Below, in pieces: positions 35,402 to 42,094 of a stretch of 64,000 bases of DNA (positions within the stretch are counted from its first letter, which is position 1; each line of letters begins with the position of its first letter). The notes below the pieces were generated by a model. That model made no database searches. It was not told the DNA's origin and saw only the letters and a list, made by a program, of their open reading frames with translations. The position numbers and the translations under genes were made by a program. The stretch comes from Xylanibacter ruminicola. Its GTDB lineage: Bacteria; Bacteroidota; Bacteroidia; Bacteroidales; Bacteroidaceae. Where the stretch lies: positions 186,001-250,000 of the forward strand of contig NZ_FNRF01000001.1 in the NCBI RefSeq assembly GCF_900107775.1. The letters run 5' to 3'.

Positions 35402-36049
35402 TTATAAGTACTCCATCAGCACATCCCACACGGCAATGATGTGACAAATGCTACCAGCAAGCACAAAAAAGTGGAAAACGGAGTGCATATACTTGGTCTT
35501 ATTCAAAGAATAAAAAACGGCACCAGTGATGTAGCTCACACCCTCGGCAATAATCCAGACAACAGCCGCTGTTGATACCGAATCGATCAGGGGTTTGAAA
35601 GCCACCAGAACACTCAGACCCATACCGACGAAACAAAACGTTTCGACGTTGGAATGCTCTTTTAGATGAATAAAGCTGATAATGGTTCCTGCAATAGCAC
35701 AAGCCCACACAAAGCAGAAAAGGCTCCACCCCCAATAGCCTTGTTCGCGCAGGGCCACCAACGTTAAAGGCGAGTATGAACCAGCTATATGCCAGTAGAT
35801 GGCAGCATGGTCCCATTTACGTAATCGTTCCTTCCATTTTGAGTGGTGCTTGATGGAGTGATAGATGGTAGAGGCTGCATACGAGCCTAGCATACCAAAC
35901 AGGTAAAGAATCACGCCAATTCGGGCCCAGTTATTATCGGCCTGGAAGCACCATATCAGGAAAATAATACCAAACACCACACCCAACAGAACACCTCCAC
36001 CGTGTGATGCCGCATTCCATATCTCCTCTTTCTTTGTATACCTAATCAT
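35402..36049 (-). CDS. Hemolysin III / PAQR family membrane protein
   Basis: A 215-residue integral membrane protein with about seven transmembrane helices. The family histidines and acid are visible: STIYHSIKHHS, KWDHAAIYWHIAGSY and the C-terminal HSVFHFFVLAGSICH, which together bind a metal in PAQR proteins. Such bacterial proteins are annotated as hemolysin III but probably act as membrane hydrolases or in lipid homeostasis. It lies 47 bases after the GH28 gene and 83 bases before the CoA-transferase, in the same direction, without an obvious functional link. Confidence 0.9.
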   Translation of the reverse strand: MIRYTKKEEIWNAASHGGGVLLGVVFGIIFLIWCFQADNNWARIGVILYLFGMLGSYAASTIYHSIKHHSKWKERLRKWDHAAIYWHIAGSYSPLTLVALREQGYWGWSLFCFVWACAIAGTIISFIHLKEHSNVETFCFVGMGLSVLVAFKPLIDSVSTAAVVWIIAEGVSYITGAVFYSLNKTKYMHSVFHFFVLAGSICHIIAVWDVLMEYL

Positions 36050-36096
36050 AACGAATCTATTTAATTAAAATCTTTTGTAGAGTTTTTGACATTTTC

Positions 36097-37539
36097 TTAT
36101 TTAATCAACAGCCCGTCCACATCCTCATCAACAATGGCAGGACGGAAATCATCGGCCGCTAACTTCAGCTGCACATTCTGGAGCGTTATACCATCGATAT
36201 GACGAAGATAGAAGCCCCATGACGGGAGTTCGCCAAACATGGTAAACTCCGGATATTTCTGTATCTGTTCGGGTACATCGAATTTACGCCAAAGGGGAAT
36301 ATAGGCCATACCTTTGGTAGCCCGACCAGGATAAAGGATGCTGACATTCTTAAGCAGAACGTTCTCGATTTTGTTGCCAGGAATACCACAGATACTACTG
36401 GGGAAGGGATTGTGAAAGAAATCCACTTCAGGGCCTCGCAGATCGTAAGCCTCATCGGGACGACCGAAAGGCACCTCACACTTAAAATCGCGAATAATAA
36501 CATTCTTAAGCGAGCCTTTACGCTGACCAGCACGTTGTCCCAAACGCATAAAAACAGGATTGCCTGTGTTCTGTGCATCAACACGCTCCACAAGGATGCT
36601 ATCAATCTGAGCACCATCAACACTCTCGATAGCAATGGCCGAACGAAACGTATCGCGTACCTTGATATCATGGATATACACCTGACGGAATCCACCCCAC
36701 GAGGCAGTACCGAACTTGATAGCCGAAGCACTACTACGGATATCCAAACGAGCCAGCTCTATATCACGGCACTCGCTCTGGGTGTGATACGACTTCAAGC
36801 AAACGCCATCATCGGCCGAGTTGATACGGCAATCGGCTGCCAGTACATGCTGGCAATCCGTAAAGTCGATACCATCGTTATTCCAATAAGCACGATTTTC
36901 GATAGTTAGGTTGGTAAGCGACAGGTGTTGACATAAATCGAACGACAAGCCCCAGTTGGCGCTACTTTTCAACGTCATGTCCTTCACCTCAATATCCTTA
37001 CACCGGTAAAAGAAAAAGAGTTTGGGACGCGCCAGTTCGCTGGGACGCTGGCGACGCAGGTTGTAATGTGCATCACCCCGTTCGCCTGTATGGTGCAGAC
37101 TATCGATATTCAGGGCCAACTGCAGACCCTGTCCATCAATCACACCCTTTCCGCAAATAGAAACGTGTTCAGCTCCATCAGCCATCAGCAATGCCATCGA
37201 GGCATTATCACCCCGTTGGTCGTCGGTATCTTCAACAGCCATCGTCCGATAGTGGTAAGGATTGGTGCTGCCAAGCAGCACAGCCCCCTCATCAAACTGC
37301 AGCGTGATGCCCGAACGCAGCATCAAACCACCGGTAAGATAGCGTCCTGGTGTCATCAACAATGTGCCACCACCTTTCTTAGCCAACCGATCAATGGCAT
37401 GTTGCAACTGGTTGGTACACAGCGTCTGACCTGTAGTATCTACCTGCAAATCGCGGGTACTTATCGTTGTTTTCACCTTAGCAGAGCAAGGCAAAACAGC
37501 CACCAACAGCAACAGAAAAAACGCAAAACACTTTCTCAT
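36097..37539 (-). CDS. Polygalacturonase-like glycoside hydrolase (GH28)
   Basis: A 480-residue exported right-handed beta-helix enzyme (signal MRKCFAFFLLLLVAVLPCSAK) that would cleave alpha-galacturonide bonds in pectin or rhamnogalacturonan. Catalytic-site motifs are AYWNNDGIDFTD and INSADDGVCLKS (family NTDGID and DDxxxxKS). ATG 37539 is 5 bases from the predicted -7 box, favouring it over an ATG 18 bases upstream, which would overlap the promoter. No other pectin gene is next to it. Confidence 0.92.
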   Translation of the reverse strand: MRKCFAFFLLLLVAVLPCSAKVKTTISTRDLQVDTTGQTLCTNQLQHAIDRLAKKGGGTLLMTPGRYLTGGLMLRSGITLQFDEGAVLLGSTNPYHYRTMAVEDTDDQRGDNASMALLMADGAEHVSICGKGVIDGQGLQLALNIDSLHHTGERGDAHYNLRRQRPSELARPKLFFFYRCKDIEVKDMTLKSSANWGLSFDLCQHLSLTNLTIENRAYWNNDGIDFTDCQHVLAADCRINSADDGVCLKSYHTQSECRDIELARLDIRSSASAIKFGTASWGGFRQVYIHDIKVRDTFRSAIAIESVDGAQIDSILVERVDAQNTGNPVFMRLGQRAGQRKGSLKNVIIRDFKCEVPFGRPDEAYDLRGPEVDFFHNPFPSSICGIPGNKIENVLLKNVSILYPGRATKGMAYIPLWRKFDVPEQIQKYPEFTMFGELPSWGFYLRHIDGITLQNVQLKLAADDFRPAIVDEDVDGLLIK

Positions 37540-37544
37540 GGCTG

Positions 37545-37552
37545 CAAAGGTA
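37545..37552 (-). promoter_or_regulatory. GH28 gene -7 box, 5 bases from ATG
   Basis: Minus strand TACCTTTG, then CAGCC and ATG. No clean -33 TTG at the standard distance. Leaderless message expected, as for hemN and the B6 operon. Confidence 0.65.
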
Positions 37553-37625
37553 ATCATTTTCCTGAAAAACTACTAACTTTTTGGCACAAAAAAAGGGAAT
37601 CCGAAGATTCCCTTGCCTTAGGACT

Positions 37626-37710
37626 TGGTACCCAGACCCGGGATCGAACCGGGATGGATTGCTCCACTGGTGTTTGAGACCAGCGCGTCTACCGATTCCG
37701 CCATCTGGGC
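37626..37710 (-). tRNA. tRNA-Leu (anticodon CAA)
   Basis: 85 bases including an encoded CCA. The acceptor stem GCCCAGA/TCTGGGT closes exactly; the anticodon stem CTGGT/ACCAG holds loop CTCAAAC, so the anticodon is CAA and it reads UUG. A long variable arm (TGGAGCAATCCA) and TTCGATC T-loop are as expected for a leucine tRNA. It lies between GH28 and manC. Confidence 0.97.
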
Positions 37711-37747
37711 TTAACAGTTTTAGCTGCTTAATCTCCTAAAGCGGGTG

Positions 37748-37777
37748 CAAAGATACGACTTTTATTTGAATTACCAA
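37748..37777 (-). promoter_or_regulatory. tRNA-Leu promoter
   Basis: Minus strand TTG (37775-37777), 19 bases, TATCTTTG (37748-37755), about 37 bases before the tRNA. Confidence 0.75.
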
Positions 37778-37805
37778 AAGAAAATGAAAAAAAACTTGGA
37801 TTTTC

Positions 37806-37836
37806 TTGTTTGTTTCGCAAAATATTTGTATGTTTG
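37806..37836 (+). promoter_or_regulatory. manC promoter
   Basis: TTG (37806-37808), 20 bases, TATGTTTG (37829-37836). Confidence 0.78.
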
Positions 37837-37863
37837 CAGGTAGAATATAATGCTAAAATCCTA

Positions 37864-38964
37864 ATGATGGAAATAAATAATATCAAAAATTACTGCGTGA
37901 TTCTGGCAGGGGGTCGCGGTCAGCGATTATGGCCCGTCAGCCGAGAGCAGTACCCTAAACAGTTTTTGGACCTTTTTGGCACTGGCCGCACTTTGTTACA
38001 AACGACTTACGACCGTTTTGCCCGATTGTTACCCAAAGATAATATATTAATATGTACATGCGCGGGATATCTGGAACTGGTGAAAGAACAACTACCTGAG
38101 GTTGATACAAAAAACATCATAGTAGAGCCTATTCATCGCAACACAGCCCCCAGTGTAGCTTGGGCTGCCATGCGTATTCACCATCACACACCAGATGCCA
38201 ATATCATCGTATCGCCCAGCGATCAGCTGATATTGAACGAGTCATCATTTGAACACAGCATGGAGGTAGGTATCAGTTACGTTACCAGAAACAACGTGCT
38301 GCTGGCTATGGGCGTAAAACCCACACGTGCAGAGCCTGGCTATGGTTACATACAGCTGGGCGACCTGAGCTGCAAGCCAGATGTGTTCGAGGTTAAATCA
38401 TTCACCGAGAAGCCTGAACGCGAGTTTGCACGCATGTTTATGGAGAGCGGCGAGTTCTACTGGAACACAGGTATCTTCATTTCGAACGCCTATCACTTAC
38501 TCGACACGTTCGAACATGTATTTCCCCCAGTACTGCGCGAGTTACGCTACGACAACCCGAACTACACTGAGGAGGAGGAAGCCAAGTTTGTGGCCGACAA
38601 CTATCCACGCTACCCCAACCTATCACTCGACTACGCCATTCTGGAGCAGAGCGACAACAACGTATATGTGATGAAATGCGACTTTGGTTGGGCCGACCTG
38701 GGCACCTGGCATGCCATCTACGAGGTGATGCACAAAGTGCCCGACGACAACGTGGTGCTAGACTCGGAGGTGATACTTGAGGACTGCAAGAACAACATCA
38801 TCAAGCTACCTAAAGGAAAACTGGGCGTGTTCAACGGTCTGGAGGGATATATCGTAGCCGAAGAAGACGGGGTGCTACTCATCTGTAAGAAGAGCGACAA
38901 CTCGTCGATGGTAAAGAAATATGTAAACGAGGTAAGGATTAAATACGGCGATGAGTTTGTGTAA
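37864..38964 (+). CDS. manC: Mannose-1-phosphate guanylyltransferase
   Basis: A 366-residue nucleotidyltransferase making GDP-mannose from mannose 1-phosphate and GTP. The N-terminal pyrophosphorylase motif is VILAGGRGQRLWPVSREQYPKQF; VEPIHRNTAPSVAWAA, SPSDQL and FTEKPERE with the sugar-binding EFYWNTGIF follow. It lacks the C-terminal isomerase domain of longer ManC proteins. Tandem ATGs at 37864 and 37867 are both possible starts. GDP-mannose feeds glycans (and GDP-fucose). The stop codon is immediately beside the stop of the convergent HIT gene. Confidence 0.93.
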   Translation: MMEINNIKNYCVILAGGRGQRLWPVSREQYPKQFLDLFGTGRTLLQTTYDRFARLLPKDNILICTCAGYLELVKEQLPEVDTKNIIVEPIHRNTAPSVAWAAMRIHHHTPDANIIVSPSDQLILNESSFEHSMEVGISYVTRNNVLLAMGVKPTRAEPGYGYIQLGDLSCKPDVFEVKSFTEKPEREFARMFMESGEFYWNTGIFISNAYHLLDTFEHVFPPVLRELRYDNPNYTEEEEAKFVADNYPRYPNLSLDYAILEQSDNNVYVMKCDFGWADLGTWHAIYEVMHKVPDDNVVLDSEVILEDCKNNIIKLPKGKLGVFNGLEGYIVAEEDGVLLICKKSDNSSMVKKYVNEVRIKYGDEFV

Positions 38965-38977
38965 TTACACAAACTCA
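38952..38977. repeat. Perfect 26-bp palindrome across two convergent stop codons
   Basis: Half TGAGTTTGTGTAA and its exact reverse complement, centred between 38964 and 38965, the last bases of manC and of the HIT gene. Both proteins thereby end in EFV. It may act as a bidirectional stop hairpin, though without U-runs. Confidence 0.85.
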
Positions 38978-39357
38978 CCACGTATTTTTTCGGCAATAGC
39001 CTTAAACTGATCTTCTGTAAGCTTCAGCTTTTCACGGCGGAAGTCAACATCGGCCTCACTCTGCATAGGGATGAGGTGGATATGTGCGTGGGGCACTTCG
39101 AGACCCAGCACTACCTGTGCTACCTTTTTGCATGGGAAAGCCTTCTTGATGGCCAAAGCAACGCGCTTAGCAAACACCTGATAGCGAGCCAACTCGTCGT
39201 CGTCCATATCAAAGATGTAATCTACTTCGCGGCGGGGGATAACCAGTGTATGACCCTCTACCAACGGATTAATATCAAGAAATGCGTAGAACTCCTCGTT
39301 CTCAGCGCACTTATAGCTGGGAATTTCGCCAGCTGCGATTTTGCTAAAGATATCCAT
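38965..39357 (-). CDS. HIT family nucleotide hydrolase
   Basis: A 130-residue protein with the histidine triad HAHIHLIP near residue 91. N-terminal DIFSKIAAGEIPSYKCAENEEFYAFLD and TLVIPRREVDY are typical of the HinT branch, which hydrolyse AMP-linked substrates such as adenosine phosphoramidates. ATG 39357 is preferred to an in-frame TTG three codons earlier. It lies 23 bases downstream of greA in the same transcription unit. Confidence 0.93.
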   Translation of the reverse strand: MDIFSKIAAGEIPSYKCAENEEFYAFLDINPLVEGHTLVIPRREVDYIFDMDDDELARYQVFAKRVALAIKKAFPCKKVAQVVLGLEVPHAHIHLIPMQSEADVDFRREKLKLTEDQFKAIAEKIRGEFV

Positions 39358-39380
39358 GCCTTTCAATTTTCAATTATCAA
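39358..39380 (-). repeat. ATTGAAAATTG-type spacer between greA and HIT gene
   Basis: Minus strand TTGATAATTGAAAATTG then AAAGGC before ATG; the same kind of spacer as at 10539-10560 (gpx-ohrR) and 4122-4173. Confidence 0.5.
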
Positions 39381-39848
39381 TTAACCAACAGTGATCTTGT
39401 CGATACGCAGTTTGATAGTACCACGAGGAATCTTCACCTCAACCTCATCACCCACCTTATGGTTCAGCAAGCCCTGGGCAATAGGAGTCTGGATAGAGAT
39501 CTTACCCTCACGCAGGTTAGCCTCGCTCTCGCTTACAATAGTGTAAGTCATCTTGGCCTTATTGGTCAGATTAGTCATCTCTACTTTCGAGAGAATCTGT
39601 ACAGAGTCGGTACTCAAACGGCTGGTATCTATCACCTTTGCTTCGGCGATAGTCATCTTCAGCTGATTGATCTTATCCTCAAGGTGAGCCTGTGCCTCCT
39701 TGGCGGCATCGTACTCAGAGTTCTCACTCAGATCGCCCTTTTCACGGGCCTCGGCAATAGCGGCAGAGGCCTTTGGACGCTCAACACCTTCTAAACGCTG
39801 CAGTTCGGCTATCAGTTTATCGTAGCCTTCTTGTGACATGTATGCCAT
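39381..39848 (-). CDS. greA: Transcription elongation factor GreA
   Basis: A 155-residue factor that rescues backtracked RNA polymerase by stimulating transcript cleavage. The N-terminal coiled coil (about 1-75) carries the acidic tip EKGDLSENSEYDAAKEAQ with the Asp/Glu pair that coordinates Mg2+ in the polymerase channel; the C-terminal domain includes ISIQTPIAQGLLNHKVGDEVEV. Normal family length. Its leader (39849-39969) holds a terminator-like hairpin, which suggests attenuation. It is followed by the HIT gene. Confidence 0.96.
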   Translation of the reverse strand: MAYMSQEGYDKLIAELQRLEGVERPKASAAIAEAREKGDLSENSEYDAAKEAQAHLEDKINQLKMTIAEAKVIDTSRLSTDSVQILSKVEMTNLTNKAKMTYTIVSESEANLREGKISIQTPIAQGLLNHKVGDEVEVKIPRGTIKLRIDKITVG

Positions 39849-39888
39849 AACTATTCAATTTTTAAAGATTTTCTTAATTACTCGGATG

Positions 39889-39932
39889 GACAAAAAAGAA
39901 AAGAATCCCGACTCGCCTTGTGTCGGAATCCC
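39889..39932 (-). promoter_or_regulatory. Terminator-like attenuator in the greA leader
   Basis: Minus strand: GATTCCGAC (39930-39922), 9-base loop, GTCGGGATTC (39912-39903), one G-T wobble, then TTTTCTTTTTT. It lies between the predicted greA promoter (39970-40000) and the greA ATG (39848). It could also end transcripts coming from the PAP2 gene. Confidence 0.7.
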
Positions 39933-39969
39933 TATGTTGTATTATGTCTTATCCTTACTTATTCGGTTG

Positions 39970-40000
39970 CAAAGATAAGCATTATTTTCGAATCAAACAA
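39970..40000 (-). promoter_or_regulatory. greA promoter
   Basis: Minus strand TTG (39998-40000), 20 bases, TATCTTTG (39970-39977). The -33 element lies in the last codons of the PAP2 gene. A leader of about 115 bases follows. Confidence 0.78.
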
Positions 40001-40949
40001 ATTTTTTCGATAAAAAAAACAAAAACGCATAGATGACGAGAGCTGAAATCCAGCCTCCAATCACATCGACTGCATAGTGCGCCTGAATGTAAACAGTTGC
40101 GAAACACATCAACACGTAAAAAGGCAACAATGTGTATAGCAGTTTACGATTACGGGCATGCCAAGCCAACAACAGCAGAATGGTAGTAACACCCACATGA
40201 CTGCTGGGGAAAGCTGCCGTAGGACGTTCGCCAGCCTCGTGTGCACTGGCCACACACTGGTAAAAGAAGCCATCCTTCCAGCCTGGTATTGTTAACGCCT
40301 CAGAGTGGGTAGCAAAGTAATCGCCCACATTAGGGAAGTTACCCTGCGCTATCTGATCCACTCCTGCCGCCAAGTAGTAATACTGCGGACCAGTAACAGG
40401 CATCAACACAAAGATGACATAATAGAGCATGAACGATGCAAGAATGATAAACACCACACGCGAAAACTCCTGATAACGATAAAGGAAATAGTAAAGCGTT
40501 ACCAGAGCTATGAGCGGATAATACGAAGCATAGCCCAGATGCATCAGTTCGCTGAACACCGGATTAGAAATAGCCTGCGAGAAGACCAGAGCCGGCTGGA
40601 AGTGGAACAGCTGCTGCTCGTAACCAGCAAACACATGGTCGAGATTTGGGAACACCTGATTCATATCATAGGTATCGGGATACCACCACGACAATAGTAT
40701 CAGCTGTAATGCCACACGGAACATCATCGTAAGTCTGCAGGGAATCATACGATACACCCACCAGAGTGCCAGAGTAGAAATAACCACCTGCGCACGCCCC
40801 CAAAGCATTTCGCCTGGGTTCTGCAATTTGGTAAAGGTAATCATAATAAGCAGCAGCGTAAACAGCAGATAAGCCATCACTGCCCACTCGAATGCCATTA
40901 AGCCCTTACGGGGTTTCTTTTCTATCTCGAATAATTTTTTTATAACCAT
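39993..40949 (-). CDS. PAP2/AUR1-like membrane phosphatase or lipid head-group transferase
   Basis: A 318-residue protein with about six transmembrane helices. The PAP2 triad motifs are present: PVTGPQYYY, ERPTAAFPSSHVG (catalytic His) and YIQAHYAVDVIGG (second His). The spacing recalls AUR1-type inositol-phosphorylceramide synthases more than soluble phosphatases. It overlaps the SDR gene by 10 bp, so the two are coupled. A role in sphingolipid head-group metabolism is plausible in this phylum but not proven here. Alternatives are undecaprenyl-pyrophosphate or phosphatidate phosphatase. Confidence 0.82.
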   Translation of the reverse strand: MVIKKLFEIEKKPRKGLMAFEWAVMAYLLFTLLLIMITFTKLQNPGEMLWGRAQVVISTLALWWVYRMIPCRLTMMFRVALQLILLSWWYPDTYDMNQVFPNLDHVFAGYEQQLFHFQPALVFSQAISNPVFSELMHLGYASYYPLIALVTLYYFLYRYQEFSRVVFIILASFMLYYVIFVLMPVTGPQYYYLAAGVDQIAQGNFPNVGDYFATHSEALTIPGWKDGFFYQCVASAHEAGERPTAAFPSSHVGVTTILLLLAWHARNRKLLYTLLPFYVLMCFATVYIQAHYAVDVIGGWISALVIYAFLFFLSKKFV

Positions 40950-41935
40950 TTGTTATCCTGATACCATTTAATTGTTTCTTTCACGCCACGCTCCAGGTCG
41001 TACTCGGGCTTATAGCCAAGTTCACTGATAGCAGGCTGTATATCACAACGCCAATTACGCTGGCGTAGAATATTATATTTATCGTTATTAAGCGCCGTAA
41101 CCTTACCTGTCAGTCGGCCGATATACTCACCAAAGAAGGTTACCACACGCAGTACCCAGATAGGCGCCTTGATTCGAATCCACCATGGGCATCCAAGTTC
41201 CTGATGAATCAGATTGCTAAACGTCTCACTCTGGTACACCTTACCATCGCTCAAGAAGTACTTTCTACCGTTCTCACCCTTATCCAAAGCCAGGAAGATA
41301 GCCTGCACCACATCCTTTACATATACGAAGGTAATATCCTGACGCTTGTAGCCCACAGCAAAATCGGAGTGCTGCTTAATGCTCTTGGCCATAATAAAAT
41401 AGTCTTTCTCACGAGGACCGTAAACACCAGTTGGACGAACTATTATATAAGGTACGCGCGAGGCCATCTGTTCCAAATACTGTTCAGCGGCCAGTTTACT
41501 GCGACCATAAGCGGTATTAGGCTGGGGCGTATCGGTTTCCTTTATCTCCTGATAAGGCTGCTGTTCACGGATAGCACCAAAAATGCTTAAGCTGCTCACA
41601 AACACCAATCGCTTCAGCGGCATACCTACCTCAACGAGTGCATCAACCAGATTCTTGGTCCCCTCGGTGTTTATACGGAAGAAATCCTGTTTATCCAAGC
41701 ACTTAGTTACGCCAGCAGCATGCACTACATAGTCGAATGCCTGACCACGTAGCTGCTCCACCAGTTGAGCCTTCGACGAAAGGTTCAGCTCGATAAAGTT
41801 GATGCGCTCATCCTGCAGATAAGCCTTAGAGCTACTGCCACGCACCGCAGCCCATGTATCAAAGCCGCGACGGAGTGCCTCCTCAACAATAAACGAGCCG
41901 ATAAAACCACTCGCACCAGTTACTAATATCTTCAT
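40940..41935 (-). CDS. NAD-dependent epimerase/dehydratase (extended SDR)
   Basis: A 331-residue Rossmann enzyme with the cofactor motif TGASGFIG (residues 6-13), the active-site YxxxK in NTAYGRSKLAAEQ and a catalytic Ser in VFVSSLSIFG. The C-terminal part (WWIRIKAPIWVLRVVTFFGE) has an amphipathic or membrane-associated look, as in SDR enzymes acting on lipids. It overlaps the PAP2 gene by 10 bp and is first of the pair. A ceramide- or sterol-like substrate is one possibility; a nucleotide sugar is another. Confidence 0.85.
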   Translation of the reverse strand: MKILVTGASGFIGSFIVEEALRRGFDTWAAVRGSSSKAYLQDERINFIELNLSSKAQLVEQLRGQAFDYVVHAAGVTKCLDKQDFFRINTEGTKNLVDALVEVGMPLKRLVFVSSLSIFGAIREQQPYQEIKETDTPQPNTAYGRSKLAAEQYLEQMASRVPYIIVRPTGVYGPREKDYFIMAKSIKQHSDFAVGYKRQDITFVYVKDVVQAIFLALDKGENGRKYFLSDGKVYQSETFSNLIHQELGCPWWIRIKAPIWVLRVVTFFGEYIGRLTGKVTALNNDKYNILRQRNWRCDIQPAISELGYKPEYDLERGVKETIKWYQDNKWL

Positions 41936-41954
41936 ACAGTTTACAATTTGAGTG

Positions 41955-41962
41955 CAAAGTTA
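41955..41962 (-). promoter_or_regulatory. -7 box of the SDR-PAP2 operon
   Basis: Minus strand TAACTTTG. Its -33 region falls within the left arm of the inverted repeat at 41974. Confidence 0.6.
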
Positions 41963-41973
41963 CAATTTTTTAG

Positions 41974-42047
41974 GCACGGATTACACGGATTGACACGGAT
42001 TTTAACTATTTTACGAAAAAATCTGTGTCAATCCGTGTAATCCGTGC
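41974..42047. repeat. 30-bp inverted repeat of CACGGATT units between divergent promoters
   Basis: Left arm 41974-42003 and right arm 42018-42047 are reverse complements with one mismatch (42024) around a 14-base loop. Each arm is built of three near-direct repeats CACGGATT. The element lies exactly between the -7 boxes of the SDR gene (41955) and rnr (42059), followed by a run of nine T. Confidence 0.9.
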
Positions 42048-42058
42048 TTTTTTTTTCT

Positions 42059-42066
42059 TATCTTTG
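42059..42066 (+). promoter_or_regulatory. rnr -7 box
   Basis: TATCTTTG, 28 bases before the rnr ATG; the -33 region is occupied by the right arm of the inverted repeat. Confidence 0.65.
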
Positions 42067-42094
42067 CAGGCAGAAAGAAAAAAGAAAACAAGCT

